Shown here: positions 41,137-51,814 of the stretch, piece by piece
Position numbering within the stretch: position 1 is the first letter of the stretch
Layout of the letters: each line of letters opens with the position of its first letter
Assembly: GCA_943736015.1 (NCBI GenBank)
Contig: OX031065.1
Span: forward strand, 44,680,992 to 44,744,991
Reading direction: 5' to 3'
From: Tridacna crocea
Taxonomy: Eukaryota > Mollusca > Bivalvia > Cardiida > Cardiidae
Length of the DNA stretch: 64,000 nucleotides
Program-made: the position numbers and the translations under genes
Notes under the pieces: generated by a model
Told to the model about the DNA's origin: nothing
The model's input: only the letters and a program-made list of their open reading frames with translations
Database searches by the model: none

Positions 41137-41865
41137 CAGGGTTTTCCCTCGGCTTTGAAAATTGGGGGTCATTGTGACCCCCATCCTCATTAGTTGCGGG
41201 TCATTTCATTAATTTTGGGGGTCAAAAATATGGATTTCCTTGTCATCAACTTCAAACACGATTTATAATGCATTTTACTTTTTAAACGCCAACTTCCAAG
41301 ATTGAAAATTCAGTCGATCATTTCTGACGGAAAGGCAAATGTTATTTTTTGACAGACCAAACATTTTCGTCTGAATCGCTGCTTGACGTGGCTTGATCGG
41401 CAGTTGTAGGAAGCAGACGATAGAAGAATGCTACAGTTTTCTTCGTCATGACATTATTTTTCCGCTAACAGCACAGACCGGTAATGTGTACTTTTATATA
41501 TACCGGAAGTCGTGTAAAATATGCTATGAAATACAGAGAACCCAACCACGACTTTGACTGGGCCCATATTTACGACACGTGTCCAATATACATTTCGGCA
41601 ATAATGCGAAAACCAGTCTTATTCTATAAATAAATTACCGGAAAACCACTTTTATCTAAAATAAACCCTGTAGTTAAAAAAAGAACGGTGTTCGTCTGAC
41701 ATTGAAGCAAGAACAGACTTGGAATTATGACGCTTCATTCAACTTTGTACATTATTTGGATTTTGGAAAGGTGCGTCATTGATGACGCACTGTCATTTAT
41801 TTTGGGGGTCATTTGAATTAAAATTGCGTCAATGACGCAGGATTTGTGCGTCATGGAAAACCCTG
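41137..41865 (-). mobile_element. hAT-like element, second copy, 729 bp
   Basis: This is the reverse complement of 14830-15554 with scattered differences. The ends are CAGGGTTTTCC and GGAAAACCCTG, and CTTTCA is duplicated on both sides (41131-41136, 41866-41871). Confidence 0.75.
41342..41449 (-). pseudogene. Remnant of a hAT-type transposase N-terminus
   Basis: A 35-codon open frame from ATG 41449 reads MTKKTVAFFYRLLPTTADQ and continues through a Ser/Asp-rich stretch to ENVWSVKK and a stop. At the same site the other copy has a stop after AFF, so this is the better-preserved version. Family assignment is inference. Confidence 0.4.
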
Positions 41866-42266
41866 CTTTCAACATTATTTTAGCCTTATCACAACTACAG
41901 CTTATTTCTTAGTGTGCTTCAAGAGTTTCAAAAGAATTAGATTTTAGCAGTGAGGTACAACTCCGTAACCCCCATTACTCTGACATCAGAATAAATTTCC
42001 TAGTTTACTCTCTAGAAATAAAAGTGAATTTCATGAGCCTTCACAGACAATCTTGGTCAAAAGTAGAACTGTTGTTATTCTTATATGCAACTTTTTCTTC
42101 TTGTGTCACATTGTTGTGTTCAGTTCAAAGAGAAACTCAGGCTGATTTGACGTCCGTGAATGCCTAAAATTTTGATTTTGTCCATTCTGAAATTTTCATT
42201 ATAGATGCTGTTTAACCTATTACCTGACAAAAATATTTTGAACTTGTCCAAATTGAAAATTGTGTC

Positions 42267-42400
42267 AGCTGTAGTTTGAGAAAGCCAGGAAACATGTGCG
42301 TGTCACTGACTGCCATGATATGACCTAAGCTGTTAAAATTGTGTTAAACTCCGATACATATCAGTAACAAAGCAATTGCCAAACATAATTCAGGTGGGTA
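42267..42400 (+). repeat. SINE-2 3' fragment
   Basis: GAGAAAGCCAGGAAACATG and GCCATGATATGACCTAAGCT match the 3' half of 56375-56654. Confidence 0.65.
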
Positions 42401-42408
42401 GGACTTTT

Positions 42409-42640
42409 TATGCTCCCCAAAGTGGGGAAGCATATAGTAGCCACTTTGTCTGTCCGCCTGTGTCCATCCTTCTGCCTGCCGGTCTTTCCAAAGCCATTTC
42501 TCCACAACCCGTGGACCAAATTGGATGAAACTTTATAATATGAACCCTATGGATATTGTGCAGATGATGTTCAATACATAATTACATTTGAACATGTTGC
42601 ATTTAAGTAAATCAAAGTAGTGAAAGTACTGACAGACCAA
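42409..42640 (+). repeat. Hairpin-headed dispersed repeat
   Basis: ATGCTCCCCAAAGTGGGGAA closes a stem-loop with GCAT. It is followed by TGTCTGTCCGCCTGTGTCC and GGACCAAATTGGATGAAAC, which parallel the Helentron-type GTCCGTCGTCC and GGACCAAACTTGG segments. Confidence 0.55.
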
Positions 42641-42807
42641 AGATGGATGCAGTGGTGATTTAGATAAAATTACCAATCATGCATCTACAGTTGGTTTTGC
42701 AGCTTCTTATCTGTCATCGGTAAAATATAGTAATGTAATAAAAAGAATCTCATATTTGCCGGTGTTTGATTTAAATTGTGTTTATAACTCGTCAAGAAAA
42801 AAGGCAG

Positions 42808-43033
42808 TTAACTCTACCAAACAACAAATTCTTTGACTGGACCAAATTCAAAGCATCTGCAGACAACAAATAAAATCTCATTAATATGATAGTTTTTGAC
42901 TTTGATAGGCTAGAAAACATTGCAGGAAAAGGAGAAAATGCTGGTTACTAGCATTTTCTTCTTTTCCCACAATATTTTTTTAGGTTTCTCTCTCCGGGTC
43001 GTTAAAAGTTGAGATTATATGGTAAAGAGTTAA
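42808..43033 (+). mobile_element. TTAA-A element
   Basis: TTAACTCTACCAAACAACAA to ATATGGTAAAGAGTTAA; centre AATGCTGGTTACTAGCATTT. Confidence 0.8.
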
Positions 43034-43382
43034 GCTTGCCAAAGGCTCACTTAATAACATTTCAAATAGACTTGTTTCATTAAATTTGATCTCAAACACC
43101 AACATAATATGTGAGATCGTATATTTCTGACAGAAAGAGTCACTTTTTGTTGGGCCGTACATGTATTTGTAAATTTTTTTTGTGGGACTCTTTGTTTACA
43201 TTTGAATCTGGGTCGTTCTTGATGGCAAAAGACTAGAGATTGTTAATCTCTAAAAGAGATTGGAGCAAAAGATACTTTTTCTTTTGACAAAAATGTTTAA
43301 GCGAAGAGGTATACAGGAGAGAAAATGTTATCTGAAGATGAGATCTAGTAATTACCAGATAAATGTTTGCCTACTGCCTGTG

Positions 43383-43609
43383 TACCTCTTTACCAAACGA
43401 CAAAATTTTAGGTTTGTCCAAATCGAAAGCATTTGCAGACGAAAAAATAAAAGTGACTGAAAATTTGAAATTTGTTCTGGGAAGGGTAGAAAACATTGTG
43501 GGAAAAGGAGAAAATGCTGGTTACCAGCATTTTCTCCTTTTCCCACAATGTTTTCTAAAGGCTTCTAATCAGGTTCGTCAAAAGTAGGGATTGTGTGGTA
43601 ATGGGTTAA
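43383..43609 (+). mobile_element. TTAA-A element
   Basis: TACCTCTTTACCAAACGACA to GTGTGGTAATGGGTTAA with a perfect palindrome. Confidence 0.85.
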
Positions 43610-43865
43610 CTCTTTACCAAACACTATCCTTAGTTTTAACTCTTTACCAAACGACAAAATTGTAGACTGGTCCAGATTGAAAGCATTTGCAGACGACAAA
43701 ATTAATGTGACACAAAAATTGAATTTTTTGTCTTGGGAGGGTGGAAATCCTTGTGGGAAAAGGAGAAAATAGTGCTTACCGGCATTTTCTCCTTTTTCCA
43801 CAAGGTTTTCAAAAGGCTTCTTTCTTAGAGTCGTGAAAACTTGGGATTGTTTGGTAAAGGGTTAA
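43606..43865 (+). mobile_element. TTAA-A element preceded by a 30-bp end fragment
   Basis: TTAACTCTTTACCAAACACT (43606) is a bare terminus, immediately followed by a full copy from TTAA 43636 (TTAACTCTTTACCAAACGAC) to GTTTGGTAAAGGGTTAA; centre AATAGTGCTTACCGGCATTT. Confidence 0.75.
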
Positions 43866-44035
43866 AGCCCATGGTAAAAATCTTTTTAAAACATTCTGGG
43901 AAAAGGAGAAAATGCTAGTAAATGGCTTTTTTTCCCCGCAATATTTCCTTTCAGTTGTGCCTCGTATGAGTCATCATCAGCAAAATGCTTACAGTTTGGA
44001 CAAGATTACATTTTTGTCCGAGGGTAAAGAGTTAA
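43862..44035 (-). mobile_element. Shortened TTAA-A element
   Basis: TTAAAGCCCATGGTAAAAAT, GAAAATGCTAGTAAATGGC, and CCGAGGGTAAAGAGTTAA. Confidence 0.6.
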
Positions 44036-44045
44036 TGATAAAGTC

Positions 44046-44211
44046 CTAACACCTTACCAAACAATCCACAGTCTTAACAACCTTGTAACCAGCTTTATCT
44101 CCCTTTCCCACAATGTTGCCCGCCTGTTTGAAGAGAGATTTCATCACTTGAGTCACACTTTGTTGGTTGTTTCCTAATAGTTTCAAGTTGGACCAGTTTA
44201 ACCCTTTACCA
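44046..44211 (-). mobile_element. Worn TTAA-A element
   Basis: ACCTTACCAAACAATCC, a deleted first palindrome arm, TCTCCCTTTCCCACAATG and GTTGGACCAGTTTAA. Confidence 0.55.
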
Positions 44212-44340
44212 AACCACTAAATTTTACACTGGTCAAAATTGAAATTATTTGCAGACGACAAATTAAATGTTGTTAAAATGGTGATTTCTATTTTCGATGT
44301 GTTGGAAACATTGTGGGAAAAGGAGAAAATGCGGGTTGCC
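44208..44340 (+). mobile_element. TTAA-A left half
   Basis: TTAACCCTTTACCAAACCAC to GAAAATGCGGGTTGCC, ending exactly at the palindrome centre. Confidence 0.7.
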
Positions 44341-44558
44341 ATACGACAAAATTTTATACTGGTCCAAATTGAAAGCTTTTATAGATGACAAAAATAAAAG
44401 TGACTGAAAATTTGAAAATTGTATTGGGGAGGATAGAAAACATTGTGGGAAAAGGAGAAAATGCTGGTTAACAGCATTTTCTTCTTTTCCGACAATGCCT
44501 TCAAAAGGCCTCTTTCTTAGGGTTGTTAAAAGTTGGGATTATGTTGTAAAGGGATAAA
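44341..44558 (+). mobile_element. TTAA-A element joined to the preceding half
   Basis: ATACGACAAAATTTTATACT through the palindrome AATGCTGGTTAACAGCATTT to ATGTTGTAAAGGGATAA. The terminus itself is missing. Confidence 0.7.
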
Positions 44559-44699
44559 ACTAGTCTATATTGCTAGGAAAATACAGTATATGTGGATTAT
44601 ATGTGTGGCGAAAAAATTCGAATTGTTGAGTAGGGACATTTTGCGCACAGAATTCCTGAAATGGGCTCTGACTGAGAGCACTAGTTCTCTCCCCTCTCT

Positions 44700-44807
44700 T
44701 ATCTAAAATTCAAGTTTCAGTTTTTGAGTCAAGTTTATTGTGTTGTCTGCAAATGCTTTCAATATGGACCAGTCATTAAATTGTGTTGTACGGTAAAGAG
44801 TTAAGGG
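44700..44807 (-). mobile_element. TTAA-A left-arm fragment
   Basis: CTGCAAATGCTTTCAATATG and TTGTACGGTAAAGAGTTAA. Confidence 0.6.
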
Positions 44808-44863
44808 TATAAAACACAGGAGCATTTCTGATGGGGTGAATCCTTTTAACAAACATCCAATCT

Positions 44864-45092
44864 TTAACTCTTTACCAAACGGCAAATATTTGGACAGACC
44901 CAAATTCAAAGCATTTGCAGACAACAAAATAAATGTGGCTGAAAAAATGAAATTTGGTTTGAAAAGGGTAGAAAACATTGTTGGAAAAGGAGAAAATGCT
45001 GGTTACCAGCATTTTCTCATTTTCCCACAATGTTTTCAAAAGCTGTCTTTCTCAGGGTCGTCAAAACTCGGGATTGTGTGGTAAAGGGTTGA
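44864..45092 (+). mobile_element. TTAA-A element
   Basis: TTAACTCTTTACCAAACGGC to GTGTGGTAAAGGGTTGA with a nearly perfect palindrome. Confidence 0.8.
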
Positions 45093-45099
45093 ACATGCC

Positions 45100-45289
45100 T
45101 CCATGAGGAGCCCTTTAAAACATTTTTGGAATTGGGGAAATTGCTCGTAGCAAGCAACTTCTCCTTTTTTCCTCAATGCTTTTTACCGTAACAAGAAAGT
45201 TCATTCCATTTTTGTACCAATTTCAAATTGTCATCTGTGTGCTCTTCTATTTGGAAGAGTCCAAAATTTTTCAGTTGTCAAAGGTCTAA
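45100..45289 (-). mobile_element. Worn TTAA-C element
   Basis: Centre AATTGCTCGTAGCAAGCAAC; the arm TTTGGAAGAGTCCAAAATTT is C type; the end is TCAAAGGTCTAA. Confidence 0.6.
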
Positions 45290-45705
45290 TGATAAAGATT
45301 ATCTCTTCATTTACATAAGATGACACCACTACATTTTTTTCTCTCCGACAGATAGATAAGTGAACAGTTCATCGAGTATTGTCCTGAAAGTTGTGTTCAT
45401 CTGTGCCTGAAGTGCTCTGTTTAGAAGTTATAAAATGTCAGAGAAGGAAAGTTTAGGACCCTGTTGATACAAGGTAAATTTCAATTATTTATTTTTCATG
45501 CTGTTACAGGGCAGGTGTTCATCTACCAGTCTGATTAAAATTCTTGGGTCAAATTCTCTAGAGCTTCCTAATTTTAACCTTGAAACTGTTATCTGACCTT
45601 TTGTTTTCAATTTGGACCAGTCTAGAATTTTGTCATTTGGTAAAGTTTAAAGAACTAAGAATGCATTTTAGAATGGGTTGGTGAATACAGGCCATAGTAC
45701 ATGTA
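45290..45705. other. Non-coding; TTAA-A end fragment at about 45600-45650
   Basis: TCAATTTGGACCAGTCTAG and GTCATTTGGTAAAGTTTAA form an isolated left-arm remnant. Nothing else is recognised. Confidence 0.4.
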
Positions 45706-45957
45706 TTATTTATACTCTTCATATTCATTGATTGCCTTTGTGTATGTGGGAAAGAAGCCTGTGGCTTGGAGAGAGTGTTTTGTGTAGTAAAGAAATGAAT
45801 CTCTTGCATAAAATTGATTTCTGGTCAGATGGTACATGTACAGATAACTGTCCCCAAAGGCGATGTTACTTTTCGACTGGTCGCCTCTGGGTACAGAGAC
45901 AATCCGGACAAAATCAGTTGAAAGTTCCACACAGATTTTTTGTGCAAGTTTGAACTC
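45706..45957 (-). CDS. Possible terminal exon, protein unknown
   Basis: An 83-codon open frame on the minus strand ends at TAA 45706. It has a protein-like composition unlike the neighbouring spurious frames: balanced Tyr/Phe, few Cys and no low complexity. Segments include FVRIVSVPRGDQSK, AFGDSYLYMYHLTRNQF and ATGFFPTYTKAINEYEEYK at the C-terminus. An upstream in-frame stop limits it at 45957. A plausible acceptor (CTCTATTTAG) lies slightly upstream in the wrong frame, so the exon start is unresolved. There is no ATG near the start. I do not recognise the family; it could be a gene fragment or chance. Confidence 0.3.
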   Translation of the reverse strand, partial: EFKLAQKICVELSTDFVRIVSVPRGDQSKSNIAFGDSYLYMYHLTRNQFYARDSFLYYTKHSLQATGFFPTYTKAINEYEEYK

Positions 45958-46724
45958 TTATAATTTCCCTAAATAGAGCACAAAACTAGGATTTAAACAT
46001 ACCTGTGGCTTGCGTATTCAATATTCTTTCATTTGAAATACAATATTTTCAATTCAAATGCTGATCGTGAGAAAATACTGTGCATTTCATCAGTGACTCA
46101 AGCTGTTTATGTTTCCGAAAACATTCAAAATGGCTGTCACGCACGATAAATTTCGTCTGTGATTTTTCCGAGATAAACATGTTGTAAATGACTTCTACAA
46201 GCTTTTCATGTAATGAATTGTTTAACAATTTGTTTTTGGTCATGATAAGTACTAAAATTCAATTGCATTTCACTGCAATACAGATAAAACCAACGAAACC
46301 GAAGGTCGGTGTAGCGGTCTATATTTGCTACTGGAAAATTTACGATGGACTTGAGACGGTACGGTGTTCAGTAAATGTCCAAATATGAAAAAGATCACCG
46401 TGGCATCTCATTATTGAGACTGATGGTACATGGTTATTAATATTGCTTTTGGCTATGGAAGGCATTTTAACTTTTGTCACATAAATTAATGGGATTTGTT
46501 CTAGGTGTCTAGGTATGAAGGTTAAAACGTTACAGGCATAGGAGGAAAATGCTGGTTATCGGCATTTCTACTCTTTGTACATTCTTTTAAGAAGCCATCT
46601 TTTTCAGAGTTGGTAAAACCTAGGGTTGTTTGACATTATAAAGGTTAAGTAGGTCAATGAGTGACATACAAGACATAATATAGGTGAGATTCTCACCAGA
46701 CTTGATACCTTAGTTTTTCACATT
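45958..46724. other. Non-coding; worn TTAA-A relic at about 46520-46645
   Basis: GGAGGAAAATGCTGGTTATC with GGTTGTTTGACATTATAAAG is an old TTAA-A copy. The rest is unremarkable. Confidence 0.35.
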
Positions 46725-46790
46725 TTTCGCGAGCCAAGGTTATGATCACTACGTGGATCTTACCCTGGCTGATTGAGCCTGATGAAGATG
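46725..46790 (+). repeat. CATCTTCGCAAGCC-family terminus fragment
   Basis: TTTTCGCGAGCCAAGGTTAT, GATCACTACGTGGATCTTAC and TGATTGAGCC match the reversed right end of the element at 8343-8883. Confidence 0.5.
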
Positions 46791-46799
46791 AGTTTTTCA

Positions 46800-48240
46800 G
46801 TGCGTTGTCAACAATTCTTTCATCATCAACTTCTCCTAAATTACTGGGCCGATTTAGACCAAACTTGGCTGGAGTGTTCCTTGGGAGGTCCTGTTTAAAA
46901 ATTGTTCACAGAATTTGATTCCACCAGAAACTCTGGTTGCCCTGGCAACCAAATGGAATTTTCTAGGGAATTCTTTAAAAATCTTCTCCTCTGAAACAGA
47001 GGATCAGATTTTGAAATAATTTCACAAATATGTTCCTTGTGTGACCCTTTTCAAAAAGTGTTCGTAAAATTTTAATCTGTCAAAAACTGCGGCTCTAGTG
47101 AATGGGGGCTTCTTGCACCATAAAGGAATGATGGAATTCTTAATCAAAGCGTTGAGAACGCTGAAGTGGTATTTGTCAAGGAAACCCACTGTGTGGAATT
47201 AATAGTTTGAAAGAAACAGACATATTGTTCAAATATTGGCTTGAAAGTCAACCCACTAAGCAAATAAATACCTTTTTGCTTGAAATGAGAGTACTCATGA
47301 CAAAGTTTGGTTTATTTTTGTATAAGTGGTCTCCCTTCGATCATTAGGAGGAAGCAGGAGTAACACCCCTTGACAGTAGAATGCATAACGAATAGAGAGA
47401 AAAATCCTGTTGATACAAAATTAAGTTTTTTCGTGAAAAGTATAATTTTGAAATATCTCTAGCCCTTTACATTTAATTTCCAACATTACAATCAATTACC
47501 TCGATTTATAGATATTCATGAGCAATCAAATGAGTAGCGCGCAATCAAAGGACGAACAAGCCATGGAACGAATTGGTTTTGGAACAAAAAAGCCCAGGGT
47601 CAGTAGGCAAATTTGTATCATTGCGCCAATAAAAGGCTTTGAGCGAGAGAGGCTATTTTCAATAAAAAATATATATCTCAACGATCGATGTATTTTAATA
47701 TGCCATTTCAAATTACATATCTGAGTGCCACCGTATATCTCATTTGCCTGAGAAAAAATGAGTTTAACTGGGTCTATTTCCTTTGGCTTTGCACAAAAAA
47801 TAAGATACATGGTTATCAAAATTCAGTCTTGAACTTAAAGCGGTATTGTCTTTGACAAATACCATAAAAATTCTTCTTTTCTGAAACTGCTGGTCAGATT
47901 TTGAAATAATTTCACAGAGATGTTCCTTGGGTCTCCCTTTTCAAAAATTGTTTCTGAAATTTTGATCCATCAAGAAACATGGCTCTAGTGAATGGGGGCT
48001 TCTTGTACTACATGGCCATGGAGAAATTCTTAAAAATTATTCTTCTTTGAAACGGCTGATCAGATTTTGAAATATTCTCACAGAAATGTTCCTTTGGTAG
48101 CCCTTTTCAAAAACTGCTCTAGAAATTTTGATCCATCAAGAAATGTGGCTCTGATTGCTGTGGGCTATTTATTCTAAATTTTCAAAATGCTGATTTGTCT
48201 AGAAACATGGCTGCGGTGAATTGGGGCTACTTGACAGATT
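46800..48240 (+). mobile_element. Decayed Helentron-like element, both ends lost
   Basis: GTTGTCAACAATTCTTTC, GGACCAAACTTGG(C)-type leader and CTGGTTGCCCTGGCAACC precede at least four tandem units with GTTCCTTG, GACCCTTTTCAAAAA and GAATGGGGGCTTCTTGCAC. The units are interrupted at about 47142-47868. The 5' hairpin and the 3' GTGAGC-hairpin-CTTGT are missing. Confidence 0.7.
47165..47868. mobile_element. Insertion with GGTATTTGTCAA inverted ends
   Basis: GGTATTTGTCAAGG (about 47168) is inverted at the right as TTTGACAAATACC (about 47856). It interrupts a Helentron unit between GGAATTCTTAA and ATAAAAATTCTTC. An open frame at 47518-47724 has no recognisable content. Confidence 0.5.
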
Positions 48241-48622
48241 GTCTTCCTCACAGTAATTTCCATACTTTTAAACGTTATGGTATAAATTCAAATGCATTTA
48301 AACACCTGCTTTGTTTACTTCTGGACTTTATTGTTACTTTAAGTCCTATTAAAGTCTATTGTTACTTTAAGTCCTATGAAAGTCTATCAAATTACCAGTT
48401 AAGGTTAAATTGAAGTTTTATCCTGTACTTAGATCACCATTGTAGTATACCTATGGGTATGTATAACCCGGCAATTAGCATGAACATTCTCAAAGTATAC
48501 ATATTAGTCACAGAATTATAACATGTTGATTTTAATAAGAATGTACCATTAACTCCTTCACTATTAAGTGAATGTTATATGCTTTTTCATTGGCTATACA
48601 TATAAGTTCCACTGCAAATGCC

Positions 48623-49155
48623 TTAAAGGTGGGTATTTAGATTTTTCACATCAAACCAAATTACAAATTATGTATATATCACTGAAATTATATATGAAAA
48701 AACAATACAAATTATCAATAATTAAGGATTGTAAAATTATTTTGAAAAACATTTTTTTTGATGGTGTTCCCTTAAAAGCCTCATAAGTTATTTTTAGATT
48801 TCACGCCAAAAATCAAAAAAGGATTGTGGGAATGTTAAATGACTGGCACATAACTAATGACGCTTAAATTCCATAACATAACAAACATGTAATTATTTTC
48901 CATAAAGTCTTCTTCGGATGCTATGTTTGAAGCTTAGTATATGTATTTCCGGCATATGTATGAGCGAGTTGCTCATATAAAAATAGATCACGTTTTCCCG
49001 TAGGTGTTGACCTGGGCTGTAGTGAATCTCTAATTTCTCTTGTCGTCGGATGTTTTTCGACTACTGGAATTTCATGAAAGAAAATGATAAGGCTTTGGGA
49101 GTATAAATTTTTGTGCGTTTTCAAAATTTTTGCCCAGAATCTGAAGGGTCACCAA
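48623..49155 (-). mobile_element. Repeat X, uninterrupted copy
   Basis: On the minus strand it runs from CCCTTCAGATTCTGGG to AAATACCCACCTTTAA. It contains CTTTTAAGGGAACACC and GTATTGTTTTTTCATATA, which are the unoccupied forms of the two insertion sites used in the copy at 51116-53484. Confidence 0.75.
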
Positions 49156-49546
49156 TAAGGCAGTGGACCCATAATAGGCCTAGTGCAGCATGGCATAAAA
49201 TTTCTTGACAGTGATAAAGACAGATATGTACTGATATAATACTTTTGCACATTTCTAACCGACCAGAAATTCCTTTGATGTCTATCTTTAAATTACTTGT
49301 TGATACTTTGCTTAGTTTCCTGAATAGGGAGGTAATTATCATATCCATTTGCAATGCAAATGTAGTGGTTTAAGATTAATAAATGATAATTCTAGGAAGG
49401 ACAAAAAGGAAAATGTGGCTCGATGAAAGCACCATTAGTACAATAATACTCATTTTTAATCTTAGCAAATTTTCTAAGATAATATTATAGTGGAAATATC
49501 TGTTTTCTATTACGGGTCCACTATGTTAATTTAAAATAAAGTAGTG

Positions 49547-49612
49547 GGCAGTGTAGGTCAGAGATCAGACAGCACATTCTGTGAAGTCTGATCTTAATCT
49601 ACACTGTCCACA
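49547..49612. repeat. Palindrome R copy
   Basis: GGCAGTGTAGGTCAGAGATC faces GATCTTAATCTACACTGTCC. Confidence 0.75.
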
Positions 49613-49737
49613 AAAGCCTCTGAGTGGACTTTCGGCAACATTGAGTTCAGAGTTGATCCTTTTCATATTAAGGTCAAACCACAGAAGTGCACTCGTTACT
49701 GCAGTCAGTCTATTTTTATATGCAACAAAAAGTAGAT

Positions 49738-49965
49738 TTAATCCTTTCCCAAACTACAAATTTTGGACCCTTCCAAACCGCAAGAGTTTGCAGACGACAA
49801 TTTTAGATTTGGAGAAAATTGCAGAAAGTTCTCAAAAAGGGTAGAAAACACTGTGGGAAAAGGAGAAATTGCTCATTACGAGCAATTTCTCCTTTTCCCA
49901 TAGTGTTTTCAAAAGACTTTTACTGCAGACATGTAAAAACCAGGGCTTGTTTGGGAAAAGGTTAA
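49738..49965 (+). mobile_element. TTAA-C element
   Basis: TTAATCCTTTCCCAAACTAC to GTTTGGGAAAAGGTTAA; centre AAATTGCTCATTACGAGCAA, nearly perfect palindrome. Confidence 0.85.
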
Positions 49966-50233
49966 AAGTGGCATACTGGAAAGAATTTGGACTGAGCAAT
50001 TTTGAGCTGATAAAGAAAAAGAATATGTGAAAAGAAGCAGTTTTGTGCGTAACAAGTAATTATTGCTTCTTTCTCGCACAATTTTTTGTCTAAAATTTTG
50101 TTTTGCAAGGGTACCGGTTAATAAATTTATACTTGTTTGTAAAAGAATTAGAAAAGTTGTCTTCATTGCAAAATTCGTAGTTTACATTATCGCTTAATTC
50201 CTACCGGAGCATAATGTTGGAATATTTTCTCCT

Positions 50234-50462
50234 TTAACTCTTTACCCCATAAGGCATTTCTATGGTATCTCTAATTGACCCTAAATAACAGTAAGGATGA
50301 AGCCGTTTTGTATATGTATATGACACCTTTTGATAGCATAGAAAACATTGTGGCTAAAGGTGAAATTACTCGTCATGAGCAATTTCATCTTTTGTCACAA
50401 TGTTTTCCAAAGGCTCCTACAAGCAATGCGTAGAAATGAGTATCTATGGAGTAAACGGTTAA
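50234..50462 (+). mobile_element. TTAA-B element
   Basis: TTAACTCTTTACCCCATAAG to CTATGGAGTAAACGGTTAA. TTAA is shared with the next element. Confidence 0.85.
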
Positions 50463-50677
50463 CTCTTTATCAAGCAACAAAATTCAGACTTGTCCAAATT
50501 GAAAGCATTTGCAGACCAGAAAATAAATGTGACTCAAATACTGACATTTGCCTTTAGAAGAGAGGAAAGTATTTTGGGAAAAGGAGAAAATGCTGGCTGC
50601 AAGCATTTTCTCCTTTCGTTTTCAGAAGGCTTTTTCCTCTTGTTCATTACAACCAGGGATTGTTTGGTAAAGAGTTG
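50459..50677 (+). mobile_element. TTAA-A element
   Basis: TTAACTCTTTATCAAGCAAC; centre AATGCTGGCTGCAAGCATTT; end GTTTGGTAAAGAGTTGA. Confidence 0.75.
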
Positions 50678-50885
50678 AAGTTTTATGACACTAGGTCAAC
50701 TGGAGAGACATCCTGACAATGTGGGACAGTAAAGCAAATGCTTGAAATATTGGAGTGCTCCATTTTGCACAAATTATTTTCTGAATATCTGAAAATGGAT
50801 ATTTATACAATGGCATGTACCCTGCTGTTTGTAAAGGTTTCAATAATGGTCAGTTTGGTGAAAACTTTACCAAACAAATTAATGT

Positions 50886-51119
50886 TTAACCCGTAGTACC
50901 ACACAATCCCTACTTTTGACGCCCCTGAGAAAGAAGCCTTTTGAAAACACTGTAGGAAAAGGAGAAAATGCTGGTGACCAGCATTTTCTCCTTTTTCCCA
51001 CAGTGTTTTCTACCCTTCCCAGAACAAATTTCAATTTTTCAGTCACCTTTAATTTGTCATCTGCAAATGCTTTCAGGTTGAACCAGTCTAAAATTTTGTA
51101 GTGACTGGTAAAGCGTTAA
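50886..51119 (-). mobile_element. TTAA-A element
   Basis: TTAACCCGTAGTACCACACA to GACTGGTAAAGCGTTAA. Its right TTAA is also the left edge of repeat X. Confidence 0.85.
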
Positions 51120-51513
51120 AGGTGGCCCTTCAGATTTTGGGACGAAAATTTTACAAAAATACAAAAAGATCATCCTTATGCTCCCATAGCCTTTTAATTT
51201 GCGTTCATAAAACCCCAGTTGTTGAAAACCATCCGATAACATGAGAAATTAGAGATTTATTACGGACCAGGTTGACACCAACGGGAGACATGTTCTATTT
51301 TTACATTATCAATTCTCTCATTTAAATACAGGAAAACACAGACAAAGTTTCAAACATCCGTCCGAAGAAGACATTATGGAAAATAATTATTACATGTTTG
51401 TTATGTAATGGAATTTAAGCGTTATTAGTCACATGCCAGTCATTTGACATTCCCATAATGCTTTATTGATTTTTGGCACGAAATCTAAAAATAGCTTGAG
51501 GCTACGTAGCCTT

Positions 51514-51743
51514 TTAACTCTTTACCACACAAGAAAATTTTAGACTTGTCCAGATTGAAAGTGTTTTCAGATGACAAAGATAAATGCGACTAAAAAATTG
51601 ATATTTGTTTTGGGAATGTTAGAAAACATTGTGGGAAAAGGAGAAAATGCTGGATACCAGTATTTTCTCCTTTTCCCATAATGTTTTCAAAAGGCCTCTT
51701 TCTCAGGGTCGTCAAAAGTAGGGATCGTGTGGTAATGGGTTAA
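51514..51743 (+). mobile_element. TTAA-A element inside repeat X
   Basis: TTAACTCTTTACCACACAAG to GTGTGGTAATGGGTTAA. Left flank ACGTAGCCTT and right flank GGGAATACCATC are joined by a single TTAA in the other X copy (48772-48775). Confidence 0.9.
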
Positions 51744-51814
51744 GGGAATACCATCAAAAAAATTTTTTTTCGTAATTTTATGATTCTTAATTATTAATGA
51801 TTTGTATTGTTTTT

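Noticed and set aside
47518..47724. 68-codon plus-strand frame starting MSNQMSSAQSKDEQAMERIG
   Set aside because: It lies inside an insertion within a decayed Helentron and resembles no known protein; nothing beyond an open frame supports it.
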